Assembly (NCBI RefSeq): GCF_900129425.1
Contig: NZ_LT670817.1
Coordinates: 4,712,001-4,776,000, forward strand
Source of the DNA: Bradyrhizobium erythrophlei
Lineage (GTDB): Bacteria; Pseudomonadota; Alphaproteobacteria; Rhizobiales; Xanthobacteraceae
Direction: 5' to 3'
DNA length: 64,000 nt
Shown here: one piece after another, positions 42,775-52,195 of the stretch
How positions within the stretch are numbered: position 1 is the first letter of the stretch
How the letters are laid out: every line of letters begins with the position of its first letter
Notes under the pieces: model-generated
What the model saw: only the letters and a program-made list of their open reading frames with translations
Told to the model about the DNA's origin: nothing
Databases searched by the model: none
Program-made: the position numbers and the translations under genes

Positions 42775-43704
42775 CTATTCCCTCGGGAATTCTAGTCCCA
42801 TTTCACGGTAGCGGTTGGGATCGTCGCCCCAGTTTTCGCGCACCTTCACGAACAGAAACAGATGCACGGGGACACCCACGATCTCGGCGAGTTCCTTGCG
42901 CGAATCGGCGCCAATCGACTTGATGGTGGCGCCGCCCTTGCCGAGCACGATCTTGCGCTGGCTTTCGCGCTCGACGAAAATCGTCTGCTCGATGCGGATC
43001 GATTTGTCCTTGCGCTCGGTCCAGCTGTCGGTCTCAACGGTGGATTGATACGGCAGTTCCTGATGCAACTGGCGGAAGATCTTTTCCCGCGTGATCTCGG
43101 CCGCCAGATGCCGCATCGGCGCATCCGACATCTGGTCCTCGGGATAGTGAAACGGCCCAGGCGGCACCATCTCCGCCAGCGTGTGCCTGAGATCATCGAC
43201 GCCATCGCCTGACAGCGCCGAAACCATGAACGTTTTGGCGAAACTCATGCGGTCGTTGGCGGCCCTGGTCAGCGCCAGCAGCTTTTCGCGCGGCACCAGA
43301 TCGATCTTGTTCAGCACCAGAATCTTGTCGTGATGAACGCTCGCCACCTTGGTCAGGATCGCGTCGGCCTCCTCATCGAGGCCTTCGCGCGCGTCGAGCA
43401 GTACGCAAACCAGATCCGCGTCATGCGCCCCGCTCCAGGCCGTCGATACCATGGCGCGATCGAGCCTTCGTTTGGGCAGGAAGATTCCGGGTGTATCGAC
43501 CAGAATGATTTGCGCGTTGTTGTCGATCACGATGCCGCGGATCAGGGCACGGGTGGTCTGCACCTTGCGCGAGACGATCGTGACCTTGGAGCCGACCAGC
43601 GCGTTGACCAGCGTGGACTTGCCGACATTGGGGGCGCCGATCAGCGCGACAAAGCCGCAGCGCGTCGCCACCGGTGGGGCCTCGCCGGGGGTGTTATCCG
43701 TCAT
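42775..43704 (-). CDS. era: GTPase Era
   Basis: Era binds 16S rRNA and helps small-subunit maturation. All G motifs are present: GAPNVGKST, the switch region, DTPG, NKID and the G5 region SALSGDG. The C-terminal KH domain contains GKGGATIKSIG. Length 309 is normal. Its start lies 11 bases inside the end of rnc, so translation is likely coupled to that gene. Confidence 0.97.
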   Translation of the reverse strand: MTDNTPGEAPPVATRCGFVALIGAPNVGKSTLVNALVGSKVTIVSRKVQTTRALIRGIVIDNNAQIILVDTPGIFLPKRRLDRAMVSTAWSGAHDADLVCVLLDAREGLDEEADAILTKVASVHHDKILVLNKIDLVPREKLLALTRAANDRMSFAKTFMVSALSGDGVDDLRHTLAEMVPPGPFHYPEDQMSDAPMRHLAAEITREKIFRQLHQELPYQSTVETDSWTERKDKSIRIEQTIFVERESQRKIVLGKGGATIKSIGADSRKELAEIVGVPVHLFLFVKVRENWGDDPNRYREMGLEFPRE

Positions 43705-44512
43705 TGTTGCTGCCGCCGACGCCTTCGCGCGCGATCATCACGGACGCCGCGACCTTTTCGGCGGCACGCTTGCTGCCGCCGAGGCCCTCGGCCGGCGCCA
43801 GCCCCGGCAAATCCACCGCGACGCGAAACTGCGGATCGTGATGCGGTCCGGTACGCTCGACCTCGCGATAGACCGGGGTCGGCAAACCCTTTCCCTGCGC
43901 CCACTCCTGCAGGACCGTCTTGGGATCGCGCAGCGGCCGCCGCGGCTTGTGCATCCGCTCGGTCCAGTTCCGCTGGACGAATTCCGCCGCCGCGCTGTAG
44001 CCGCCGTCGAGAAACACCGCGCCGATAACCGCCTCGCAGATGTCGCCGAGCACCGATTTGCGCAACCGGGCGCCTGCCCCGGCCCCGACCGCGCCAAGCT
44101 TGATGTCATCGAGCAGCCCCAGCGACTTCGCTACGTCGGCGCAGCTTTCCCTGCGCACCAGATCGGCAAGACGCTTCGACAGTTCGCCTTCGTCGGCGTT
44201 CGGGAAGGCGCGATACAGCATGTCGGACACGATCAGCCCGAGCACGTGATCGCCGAGAAATTCGAGCCGCTGGTAACTGTCGCCGCGCTTGCGCGTGGAT
44301 TTCAGCGCGGACACATGGGTGAAGGCGGTGTCCAGCAATGTGGCATCGGCGAATTTGTGTCCGATGCGTGCCTCGATCGCCGCAGTAACCGCCTTGGCGC
44401 TGATCTTGCCGCGTTTTTTCTTCACCGCCACGGGCGCGCGGCCGGCGTCAGGCTGAGGGCTTGTTTCGCCTGATGACGATGGGGTCCGGATGTCAGCTGT
44501 TTCGTCGTTCAT
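43694..44512 (-). CDS. rnc: Ribonuclease III
   Basis: RNase III cleaves double-stranded RNA in rRNA and mRNA processing. The catalytic signature is YQRLEFLGDHVLGLIVSDML, with His where Ala is common, and the second acidic site is in GDICEAVIGAVFLDGG. The dsRNA-binding domain is C-terminal (PKTVLQEWAQGKGLPTPVY). A 45-residue polar, lysine-rich N-terminal extension is present. The ATG overlaps the lepB stop (ATGA). Confidence 0.96.
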   Translation of the reverse strand: MNDETADIRTPSSSGETSPQPDAGRAPVAVKKKRGKISAKAVTAAIEARIGHKFADATLLDTAFTHVSALKSTRKRGDSYQRLEFLGDHVLGLIVSDMLYRAFPNADEGELSKRLADLVRRESCADVAKSLGLLDDIKLGAVGAGAGARLRKSVLGDICEAVIGAVFLDGGYSAAAEFVQRNWTERMHKPRRPLRDPKTVLQEWAQGKGLPTPVYREVERTGPHHDPQFRVAVDLPGLAPAEGLGGSKRAAEKVAASVMIAREGVGGSNNDG

Positions 44513-45267
44513 CGCACGATTTTGAATATGCGATTCCAGCGCACCGCGGTCGGCCAGCGCCAGAACATCCAGGCGTGTTCGCCCTCGGCAATGGAGAAGA
44601 AAATCATCTGGGCACGGCCGATGAGATTCTCGAACGGCACGTAGCCTACCGCCGACAGCACGCGGCTGTCGGTCGAGTTGTCGCGGTTGTCGCCCATCAT
44701 GAAGAAATGACCCGGCGGCACGGTATAGACACTGGTATTGTCGTAGAAACCGTTGTCGACGCAATCCAGCGACTCATAGCTGACGCCGTTCGGCAGCGTC
44801 TCCTTCCAGCGTTTCACCCGCGCGGTGGCGTCGGACCCGCAGGGGTCCTCGCCGATGAAATCGCTCAGGCGCTCGCGCACCACCGGCTTGTCATTGATGT
44901 AGAGCAGCCCTTCCTTCATCTGGATGCGGTCGCCGGGCAGCCCGATCACGCGCTTGATGTAGTCGGTCGAGTCGTCCTTCGGCAGGCGGAACACCACGAC
45001 GTCGCCTCGCGCCGGCTCGGAGCCGAAGATGCGGCCCGAAAACAGCGGCGGCGACAGCGGTATCGAATAGTGGCTGTAACCGTAGGAATATTTCGAGACG
45101 AACAGATAGTCGCCGACCAGAAGTGTCGCCTTCATCGATCCCGAGGGGATGTTGAAGGGCTGGAACAGGAAGGTTCGGATCACCAGCGCAATAAGCAGAG
45201 CGTGGATGACGACGCGGACGGTTTCGCCCAAGCCGGTTTCAGATTTAGTCCCGGATGTCACGCTCAT
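44509..45267 (-). CDS. lepB: Signal peptidase I
   Basis: LepB removes signal peptides at the outer face of the inner membrane. A single N-terminal helix (VRVVIHALLIALVIRTFLF) precedes the catalytic Ser44 in PSGSM; the general-base Lys105 lies in DYIKRVIGLPGDR, and GDNRDNSTDSR is box E. Length 252. It heads lepB-rnc-era; the start ATG 45267 is chosen over an upstream in-frame codon because it gives the typical N-terminus. Confidence 0.96.
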   Translation of the reverse strand: MSVTSGTKSETGLGETVRVVIHALLIALVIRTFLFQPFNIPSGSMKATLLVGDYLFVSKYSYGYSHYSIPLSPPLFSGRIFGSEPARGDVVVFRLPKDDSTDYIKRVIGLPGDRIQMKEGLLYINDKPVVRERLSDFIGEDPCGSDATARVKRWKETLPNGVSYESLDCVDNGFYDNTSVYTVPPGHFFMMGDNRDNSTDSRVLSAVGYVPFENLIGRAQMIFFSIAEGEHAWMFWRWPTAVRWNRIFKIVR

Positions 45268-45541
45268 TGCTTTCCCAATTCCCGGCGCGCTTCCCGCGCG
45301 GTAGCAGAGCATTTTCCTTACGCGAATCGCTATTCGCTTCGCGTCAAGGAAATGATCTCGATTCTGATGTTGAGAACGAATTCCGGCGTAAACCTGAATT
45401 GCTCTGGCTGAAAGTCACCGCGCGTTTTAGACGGTTGTTCAGGGGCGCGCAATCAACGGCCGCATCAAAACTTCCTAATACCTTGATAAAGCGTGGATTT
45501 TTAGTTTTGCGCGAGACCGCCGGCAGCGCCGTCCCAAGCCG

Positions 45542-45961
45542 TCATAGTCTGGCTGGACTGACCGCCGAAATTATGACGAAGGCCTGCGCCAGCGGCCAGT
45601 CATCGGTAATGCTGAGGTCGATCCGCGCCTCATACCCCTGAGGCGTCAGGGCCTCCAACCGCGCCAGGGCCCCGCCCGTCAATTTCATGGTCGGGCGGCC
45701 GCTCGGCAGGTTCACCACCCCCATATCCCGCCACCAGACGCCCTGCCGGATGCCGGTGCCGAGCGCTTTCGAACAGGCTTCCTTGGCGGCAAACCGCTTG
45801 GCGTAGGTTGCCACCACCATGTTCTCGTTTTTGGCGCGGCGGTCGGCCTTGGCGCGCTCGGCGTCCGTGAAAATGCGGTCCAGAAAGCGCTCACCATGGC
45901 GCTCGATGACTTTGGCGACGCGGCGAATATCGATCAGGTCGGAGCCGATACCGATGATCAT
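45542..45961 (-). CDS. acpS: Holo-[acyl-carrier-protein] synthase
   Basis: AcpS transfers 4'-phosphopantetheine from CoA to acyl carrier protein. The family motifs are GIGSDLIDIRRV with the metal Asp and FAAKEACSKALGTGI with the catalytic Glu/Lys, and GRPTMKLTG. Length 139. The ATG overlaps the pdxJ stop (ATGA). A 274-base gap without genes separates it from lepB. Confidence 0.96.
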   Translation of the reverse strand: MIIGIGSDLIDIRRVAKVIERHGERFLDRIFTDAERAKADRRAKNENMVVATYAKRFAAKEACSKALGTGIRQGVWWRDMGVVNLPSGRPTMKLTGGALARLEALTPQGYEARIDLSITDDWPLAQAFVIISAVSPARL

Positions 45962-46740
45962 GCTTTGCCCGCATGATGTGGACCCAGCAGATTCTTGCGT
46001 CCCCGATCCATCGCGGCCCGCATGGCGCGAACCGTCTCGCCGATGCCGACGAACAACGCTTCCCCGATCATGAAGTAGCCGATATTCAGCTCGGCGATCC
46101 CAGGCAGGCCTGCGATCTTCTCCGCGGTCGCGTAATCGAGGCCGTGGCCGGCATGGACCTCGAGGCCGGCCGAGCGCGCCAATGCGCTGCCGGCGACGAT
46201 CCGCTGCCATTCCACCTCAGCCTTGTCCGCATGACCGTCAACCACGGCATCGCACCAGGCGCCAGTATGGATTTCGATCACCGGTGCGCCCAGCTTCGCG
46301 GCCATTTCGATCTGCCGCGGGTCAGCGGCGATGAACAGCGACACCCGCACGCCGCCGTCGTTCAATCTGGCGATGAACGGCTTGAGCGTATCGCGCTGCC
46401 CGATCACATCGAGACCGCCCTCGGTGGTGAGTTCTTGGCGGCGTTCGGGCACCAGGCACACCGCGTGCGGCCTGGTCGCCAGCGCAATGCCCAGCATGTC
46501 GGGCGTCGCCGCCATCTCGAAATTCAGCGGCTTTGAGATCTCCGCCTTCAGCCGCGCCATGTCGTCGTCCCGGATGTGACGGCGATCCTCGCGCAGATGC
46601 GCGGTGATGCCGTCGGCCCCGGCCTTGATCGCGGCCAGCGCCGCGCGCACCGGATCGGGATTGCGCCCGACCCTCGCATTGCGAAGCGTGGCGACGTGGT
46701 CGACATTGACTCCGAGACGCAGCGGAGGAGTTTCGGGCAT
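45958..46740 (-). CDS. pdxJ: Pyridoxine 5'-phosphate synthase
   Basis: PdxJ closes the ring of pyridoxine phosphate from aminoacetone phosphate and deoxyxylulose phosphate. This TIM-barrel enzyme begins LRLGVNVDHVATLRNAR and has ITAHLREDRRHIRDDD, LVPERRQELTTEGGLDV, EIHTGAWCD and HAGHGLDYAT. Length is 260 from the ATG at 46740; a GTG four codons earlier is possible. It pairs with acpS as in many proteobacteria. Confidence 0.96.
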   Translation of the reverse strand: MPETPPLRLGVNVDHVATLRNARVGRNPDPVRAALAAIKAGADGITAHLREDRRHIRDDDMARLKAEISKPLNFEMAATPDMLGIALATRPHAVCLVPERRQELTTEGGLDVIGQRDTLKPFIARLNDGGVRVSLFIAADPRQIEMAAKLGAPVIEIHTGAWCDAVVDGHADKAEVEWQRIVAGSALARSAGLEVHAGHGLDYATAEKIAGLPGIAELNIGYFMIGEALFVGIGETVRAMRAAMDRGRKNLLGPHHAGKA

Positions 46741-46786
46741 GGCAAAGCTCACGCAACCCTTGAGAAAGCGGCCGGGTTACCCCGCC

Positions 46787-46861
46787 CGTCATGCGCGGGC
46801 TTGACCCGCGCATCCATCCTGTTCGTAAAGATGGATTGCCGGGTCAAGCCCGGCAATGACG
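46787..46861. repeat. Dispersed CGTCAT-ended double-hairpin element, divergent variant
   Basis: CGTCATGCGCGGG and CCCGGCAATGACG ends, with left hairpin ATGCGCGGG-cttgac-CCGCGCAT and right hairpin TTGCCGGG-tcaag-CCCGGCAA, i.e. compensated stem changes compared with the other copies. Lies between pdxJ and rsh. Confidence 0.85.
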
Positions 46862-46868
46862 AACTGTA

Positions 46869-49166
46869 TCACCCATTGACGCGCTCGACCCGTGCCACCA
46901 CGGCCTTGGCGCGCAACTGGGCGATAATAGCGCTGAGATGCTTCAGGTCATAGACCTCAAGATCGATGGTGAGTTCGGTGAAATCCGGCGACCGCCTGGA
47001 CATGCTGATATTGTCGATATTGCCGTCGTGCTCGGCGATCACGGTGGCGACCTGGGCCAGGCTTCCGGGCTCGTTGACGTTGTCGACCAGGATTCGGGCC
47101 GGAAACCGCTGCGGCGTCGATTCGTCGACGTCCCAGCGCACGTCGAGCCAGCGCTCCGGCTCCTCCTCGAAATCCTTCAGCGCCGGCGACTGGATCGGAT
47201 AGATCGTGATGCCCTCGCCCGGCGACACGATCCCGACGATGCGGTCGCCCGGCACCGCGCCGCCGTTCGGCGCGAACTTGACCGGCAGATCGGAATTGAT
47301 GCCGCGGATCGGAATCGCGTTCGGGCTGCGCGCCGGGTCAGCCGGCGATTTCAGCTTCAGTTTGACCGCGAGGCTCTTTTTGGCGCCGAACCGCCCGATC
47401 CGCTCTTCCTTGTAATCGGGGTACATCGCGCGCGCGACGTCGGACGCCTTCATCTCGCCGCGCCCGACCGACGCCATCACGTCGTCGATCGAGGCGCGCG
47501 CCAGCCGCGGCAGCGCGCCCTTCAGCTTGTCGTCGGCATATTCGATCTTGGCGCGCACGAACAGCCGCTCGACGATGCGGCGGCCGAGGCCGGCATATTG
47601 ATCGCGCACGGCGGTGCGTGTCGCGCGCCGGATCGCCGCCCGTGCCTTTCCGGTCACCGCCAGCGATTCCCACGCCGAGGGTGGCGCGGCCTGCGCTTCA
47701 GAGGTCAAAACCTCCACCTCGTCGCCGTTCTGCAGTTCCGACGACAGCGGCGCGAACTTGCCGTTGATCTTGCAGCCGACCGCGCTGTTGCCGACGTCGG
47801 TGTGCACCGCATAGGCGAAGTCGATCACATTGGCCTGACGCGGCAGCGCGATCAGCTTGCCCTTCGGGGTAAAGCAGAACACCTGATCGTGAAACAGTTC
47901 CAGCTTGGTGTGTTCGAGGAACTCTTCCGGGTTGGCGCTTTCCGACAGGATCCCGATGGTGTGGCGCAGCCAGGCAAAGGCATTGGATTCGCGCTTCAGG
48001 AGCTCGGTCGGCGAGCCCACGCCATCCTTGTAGAACGCGTGCGCGGCGATGCCCAATTCCGCGATCTGGTCCATTTCCCTGGTGCGGATCTGCAACTCGA
48101 CGCGCTGATTGCCGGGACCGATCACGGTGGTGTGTATCGAACGGTAGTCGTTCTGCTTCGGCGTCGAAATGTAGTCCTTGAACCGGCCGGGCACCACCGG
48201 CCAGGTGGTGTGCACGACGCCGAGCGCACGGTAGCAGGCTTCGACGTCGCTCATCACGACGCGGAAACCAAAGATATCGGACAATTGCTCGAACCCGACC
48301 GACTTGCGCTCCATCTTGGTCCAGATCGAAAACGGCTGCTTGCGCCGGCCGAAGACATCCGCAGCCACGCCGTTCTTCTGAAGATTTTTCGAGAGCTGGC
48401 TCTCGATTTCGCCGATCAGGTTGCGGTTGCGGTCCGCCAGCGAATCCAGCCGCTGCATGACCACCGCATAGGCTTCCGGGTCGAGGGTGCGGAACGATAA
48501 ATCTTCGAGTTCCTCCCGCATCTCCTGCATACCCATGCGGCCGGCCAGCGGGGCATAGATGTCGAGCGTCTCCTCGGCTATCCGCCGGCGCGACGTCGGC
48601 GGCACGAACTCCAGCGTGCGCATGTTGTGCAGGCGGTCGGCGAGCTTGATCAGGAGTACGCGGACGTCGTCGGCGATCGCCAACAGCAGCTTGCGCAGGT
48701 TCTCGGCCTGCTTGGCCTCGCGCGACACCAGTTCCAGCCGCTTCAGCTTGGTGAGACCCTCCACCAGCGCGCCGATCTCGTGCCCGAAGGTCTGGTCGAT
48801 TTCGGCGCGGGTCGCCTCGGTGTCCTCGATGGTGTCGTGCAGCAATGCTGCGACGATGGTGGCGTCGTCGAGCTTGAGGTCCGTGAGGATCGCGGCGACC
48901 TCGAGCGGATGCGAAAAATAGGGATCGCCGGATGCCCGGGTCTGGGTCCCGTGCGCCTTCATGGCGTAAACATAGGCGCGGTTCAGCAGGTCTTCGTCGG
49001 TGTCCGGATTATAGGACCTGACGCGTTCGACGAGATCGTATTGCCGCATCATCCGCGGACGCGGCGACTTGACCGGCTTGGCCGCCGCGGACGCTGGGCC
49101 AGCCGCCACGGCGACCGATTCAGTCGCCGCCTGCATCTGTCCGGGGTTGCGGCGCCAATACGCCAT
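46869..49166 (-). CDS. rsh: Bifunctional (p)ppGpp synthetase/hydrolase (RelA/SpoT)
   Basis: This 765-residue protein is the single stringent-response enzyme typical of alphaproteobacteria. Domains in order: HD hydrolase (His110-Asp111 in LLHDTIEDTEATR), nucleotidyl synthetase (FSIWTKMERKSVGFEQLSDIFGFRVVM, NDYRSIHTTV), TGS (LPRQANVIDFAYAVHTDVGN) and C-terminal ACT (EPGSLAQVATVIAEHDGNI). Both catalytic halves look intact. It is followed on the same strand by pdxJ and preceded by rpoZ. Confidence 0.96.
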   Translation of the reverse strand: MAYWRRNPGQMQAATESVAVAAGPASAAAKPVKSPRPRMMRQYDLVERVRSYNPDTDEDLLNRAYVYAMKAHGTQTRASGDPYFSHPLEVAAILTDLKLDDATIVAALLHDTIEDTEATRAEIDQTFGHEIGALVEGLTKLKRLELVSREAKQAENLRKLLLAIADDVRVLLIKLADRLHNMRTLEFVPPTSRRRIAEETLDIYAPLAGRMGMQEMREELEDLSFRTLDPEAYAVVMQRLDSLADRNRNLIGEIESQLSKNLQKNGVAADVFGRRKQPFSIWTKMERKSVGFEQLSDIFGFRVVMSDVEACYRALGVVHTTWPVVPGRFKDYISTPKQNDYRSIHTTVIGPGNQRVELQIRTREMDQIAELGIAAHAFYKDGVGSPTELLKRESNAFAWLRHTIGILSESANPEEFLEHTKLELFHDQVFCFTPKGKLIALPRQANVIDFAYAVHTDVGNSAVGCKINGKFAPLSSELQNGDEVEVLTSEAQAAPPSAWESLAVTGKARAAIRRATRTAVRDQYAGLGRRIVERLFVRAKIEYADDKLKGALPRLARASIDDVMASVGRGEMKASDVARAMYPDYKEERIGRFGAKKSLAVKLKLKSPADPARSPNAIPIRGINSDLPVKFAPNGGAVPGDRIVGIVSPGEGITIYPIQSPALKDFEEEPERWLDVRWDVDESTPQRFPARILVDNVNEPGSLAQVATVIAEHDGNIDNISMSRRSPDFTELTIDLEVYDLKHLSAIIAQLRAKAVVARVERVNG

Positions 49167-49365
49167 CGGATCACTGCCTTCGTGTGAGGGCCTCGAATAC
49201 GGCCCGCTTCCCGGGCGAAGCTGCGCCCTTCCGGTCGCGGAAACGCTCGATTTCGGGCATCGCAGGCGCAGTGTAACGCGAAACCGGCGGCCCTCCGATC
49301 AAATCGGAGACAGCCCTCGTCGAATTCATCCGCGCCCGAGATGGACACATGGTAACCACGAAAAC

Positions 49366-49405
49366 GGCAACAAAAGCAAAGGCCCGGACACAATGTCCGG
49401 GCCTT
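49366..49405 (-). terminator. Terminator downstream of rpoZ
   Basis: A perfect 12-base stem AAGGCCCGGACA / TGTCCGGGCCTT with a three-base loop at 49379-49405. Read leftward, it is followed by a T-rich TTTGCTTTTGTTG. It lies about 50 bases after the rpoZ stop, separating it from rsh. Confidence 0.8.
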
Positions 49406-49455
49406 GGTTAAAAATTCGAGGGGTTTGGGACGACCCGCGCCGCAATGCGGGAGGC

Positions 49456-49848
49456 TTACTCGTCCTCTTCGGGCTGCTCTTCCGGAGGCGCGAGGCCCTC
49501 GAGGCCCTTCAGCAGCTCTTCCTCGGTCATGCGCTCGACGGCGACCTCGGTATCGTCGGCATCGACGCTGGCGCCGGCCGACCCGATCAGCGGCACCGTA
49601 TCGGGTTCCGGCTCGTCCACTTCGACAAATTTCTGAAGTGAATGAACCAGTTCTTCACGCAAATCTTCGGGAGAAATGGTCGAATCCGCGATTTCGCGCA
49701 GCGACACAACCGGGTTTTTGTCGTTATCGCGATCGATGGTGAGCTGTGAGCCCGACGAGATCATGCGGGCGCGGTGCGCCGCCAACAGGACCAGATCGAA
49801 CCGGTTGTCGACCTTATCAATGCAATCTTCTACGGTGACGCGCGCCAT
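49456..49848 (-). CDS. rpoZ: RNA polymerase omega subunit
   Basis: Omega helps assemble RNA polymerase and forms part of a ppGpp site in proteobacteria. The conserved N-terminus is MARVTVEDCIDKVDNRFDLVLLAAHRARM, followed by NPVVSLREIAD. The C-terminus is acidic (PEEQPEEDE). Length 130. It lies upstream of rsh, a common and functionally sensible pairing, but a terminator lies between them. Confidence 0.96.
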   Translation of the reverse strand: MARVTVEDCIDKVDNRFDLVLLAAHRARMISSGSQLTIDRDNDKNPVVSLREIADSTISPEDLREELVHSLQKFVEVDEPEPDTVPLIGSAGASVDADDTEVAVERMTEEELLKGLEGLAPPEEQPEEDE

Positions 49849-50194
49849 GGACTGTCGCTCCGTTAAATGGGACCGAATATGATGATATGCGCGGTAGTTA
49901 TAGGTGTGGGGGGCTTTTCGCAAGACCAATTTGTAATTTGGCCCCCGCAATGCGTCCCGCTAACCCACCCTGAGGCTACAGCCGCAGCGCCGAGAGACAC
50001 GTTTGGACACACGGCAGGTGTCCGCTGCGACAACAAATCGCTCCAATACCTGTCAAAAGTGTAGGACTTTTCGCCCTTGCCACACCATATTTGCGGTGAT
50101 GTTGTTGGGGTTAGATTCTTGGGCAGCAAATCTCTGAAATGCGCGGTCGGTTGCCGCTGCGCCAATAACGTTAACAACAACGCGAGAAAGTTTT
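49849..50194. other. Gene-free region between divergent rpoZ and NYN-domain gene
   Basis: Holds the divergent promoters of rpoZ and the NYN-domain gene. No convincing reading frame or RNA fold was recognised. A C/G-poor patch near 50080-50180 is a plausible promoter region for the rightward gene. Confidence 0.5.
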
Positions 50195-50824
50195 ATGTCC
50201 CCTGCTTCCAACAAGATCGCACTCTTTATTGATGGCGCCAACCTCTACGCCACCGCCAAGACGCTTGGCTTCGACATCGACTACAAGCGCCTGCTCAAGG
50301 AATTCCAGAGCCGCGGGACCCTGGTGCGCGCGTTCTACTACACTGCGATCATTGAGGATCAGGAATATTCGTCGATCCGCCCGTTGATCGACTGGCTCGA
50401 TTACAACGGCTACACCGTCGTCACCAAGGCGACCAAGGAATTCATCGACGCCAGCGGCCGCCGCAAGGTCAAGGGCAACATGGATATCGAACTCGCGGTC
50501 GACGCGATGGAACTTGCCGAGCACGTCGATCAGATCGTGCTGTTTTCCGGAGACGGCGATTTCCGCTCGCTGGTCGAGGCGGTGCAGCGCCGCGGCGTCC
50601 GGGTCACCGTGATCTCGACGATCTCGAGCCAGCCGCCGATGATCGCCGACGAGCTGCGGCGGCAGGCCGACGTCTTCACCGATCTGGTGGAACTGCAATC
50701 CAAGCTCGGTCGCGATCCGTCCGAGCGCCCGGCTCCGCGCGAGCCGCGTCATCACGCGCCGCAATTCCTGCAGCGCGCGACCACGATGGCGCCGAGGGCC
50801 GATGACGACGATTTCGACGATTGA
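50195..50824 (+). CDS. LabA-like NYN-domain (PIN-fold) protein
   Basis: The 209-residue protein has a NYN/LabA nuclease fold: IALFIDGANLYATAKTLG (first acidic site), KGNMDIELAVDAMELAE and LFSGDGDFRSLVEAVQRRG (further Asp residues), then VTVIST. Such domains cleave RNA or act in regulation; the substrate here is unknown. The C-terminus is basic then acidic (DDDDFDD). Its last 23 bases overlap the start of the uracil-DNA glycosylase gene. Confidence 0.9.
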   Translation: MSPASNKIALFIDGANLYATAKTLGFDIDYKRLLKEFQSRGTLVRAFYYTAIIEDQEYSSIRPLIDWLDYNGYTVVTKATKEFIDASGRRKVKGNMDIELAVDAMELAEHVDQIVLFSGDGDFRSLVEAVQRRGVRVTVISTISSQPPMIADELRRQADVFTDLVELQSKLGRDPSERPAPREPRHHAPQFLQRATTMAPRADDDDFDD

Positions 50825-51503
50825 AAGTGACCCGGCGCCCGGCCAGCCACTGCTCGCCGGCGCCGCCGCCCTCCGCACCGAACCTGACCGTAACTGCCCG
50901 CTCTGTCCGAGGCTCGCCGGCTTTCGCGAGGCGGCGCGTGTGCGCGAGCCGGAATGGTTCAATTCGCCGGTGCCGTCGTTCGGCGATTCCGACGGCCGGT
51001 TGCTGATCGTCGGCCTTGCGCCTGGCTTGCAGGGCGCCAACCGTACCGGACGCCCCTTCACCGGCGATTTCGCCGGCGACCTGCTCTACGCGACGCTGCT
51101 TGAATACGGCTTTGCCAAAGGCAAATACGAAGCGCGGCCCGACGACGGGTTGAGGCTGGTGGATTGCCGGATCGGCAACGCGGTGCGTTGCGTACCGCCT
51201 CAGAACAAGCCGCTACCGGCGGAAATCCATACCTGCCGGCCGTTTCTGTCGGCGACGATCGCGACCATGCCAAGGCTGCGCGCGATCGTGGCGCTCGGCC
51301 GGGTGGCGCATGAATCGACGCTGAAGGCCTTGGGCATTCGCGCGGCCGCGGCGCCCTTTACGCATGGCGCGGTGCATCAGGCTGGCGCGCTAAACCTTTA
51401 CGACAGCTATCATTGCTCGCGTTACAACACCAATACGCGGGTGCTGACGCCGGAGATGTTTCGCAGCGTGTTCGCCAGGGTAAGAGCGGATTTGGGCATT
51501 TGA
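50802..51503 (+). CDS. Uracil-DNA glycosylase, family 5 (UDGb)
   Basis: The 233-residue protein has the family-5 motif A LIVGLAPGLQGANRTGRPFTGD and a C-terminal HCSRYN segment matching motif B. N-terminal cysteines (RNCPLCPRL) and Cys in DCRIGNAVRCVPPQNKP suggest the iron-sulfur cluster of this superfamily. It removes uracil and other deaminated bases from DNA. The chosen start overlaps the NYN gene by 23 bases, so the pair is coupled. Confidence 0.9.
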   Translation: MTTISTIESDPAPGQPLLAGAAALRTEPDRNCPLCPRLAGFREAARVREPEWFNSPVPSFGDSDGRLLIVGLAPGLQGANRTGRPFTGDFAGDLLYATLLEYGFAKGKYEARPDDGLRLVDCRIGNAVRCVPPQNKPLPAEIHTCRPFLSATIATMPRLRAIVALGRVAHESTLKALGIRAAAAPFTHGAVHQAGALNLYDSYHCSRYNTNTRVLTPEMFRSVFARVRADLGI

Positions 51504-51600
51504 GCCCAAAACCAGCGGCGCAGGCTGCCTGAGCGGCGGCTGCAATTGGGGAAAGGCCGCTACTAGCGATTCTCGTCTGCAATTGCCGGCGTGCAGACGA

Positions 51601-52176
51601 CTAGACCGGATTTTCCTTCAGCCATGCCAGTACGTCGCCGGCGTTTCGATCCGGCGGAAACACTGGATAGAAGACGTGGCTGATGCGCCCGTCATCGACG
51701 ATCAGCGCCAGCCGCTTGATCAGGGTCAGGTCCGCCACCTCCATGGTCGGCAGATCGAGCGCGCGGGTCAGCACCAGCTTCTCGTCGGACAGCACCGGGA
51801 ACGGCAAATGCAGCCTTGAGGCCATCTCGGTCTGATAGGCGTTGCTCTGCGTCGACAGGCCGAACACGTGCCCGGCACCGGCGGCTTTCAATTCGGCGAA
51901 CAGGTCGCGGAACGCGCAGGTTTGCGGCGTGCAGCCGCGCGCCCCCGGGATCATGTCCCAGTCGTCGACCAGGCTGATCTTGCCGGGCTCGCCGGTTCTG
52001 GGATAGGCGAACACCACCGTGCGCCCGGACAGCGCCGACAGCGTCACCGAGCTGTCGTCGGTGGCGACCAGGCTGATCGGCGGAACCGCCATTCCCACGA
52101 GATGCGCCGCCGCACCGTCGTCTGATGGCGCCGGGATCTTGCTCCAGTCGACTTCAAGCAGATTTTTCTGGTTCAT
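51601..52176 (-). CDS. Peroxiredoxin (AhpC/TSA, PrxQ-like)
   Basis: A thiol peroxidase of 191 residues. The thioredoxin-fold core has VVFAYPRTGEPGK and the cysteine pair Cys82-Cys87 in GCTPQTC, spaced as in two-Cys PrxQ/BCP proteins. It reduces peroxides with thioredoxin as donor. Note GARGCTPQT instead of the usual TPGCTxQ arrangement. A repeat element lies upstream and smpB beyond it. Confidence 0.88.
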   Translation of the reverse strand: MNQKNLLEVDWSKIPAPSDDGAAAHLVGMAVPPISLVATDDSSVTLSALSGRTVVFAYPRTGEPGKISLVDDWDMIPGARGCTPQTCAFRDLFAELKAAGAGHVFGLSTQSNAYQTEMASRLHLPFPVLSDEKLVLTRALDLPTMEVADLTLIKRLALIVDDGRISHVFYPVFPPDRNAGDVLAWLKENPV

Positions 52177-52195
52177 CGCACAATTCTCCAGCGGT

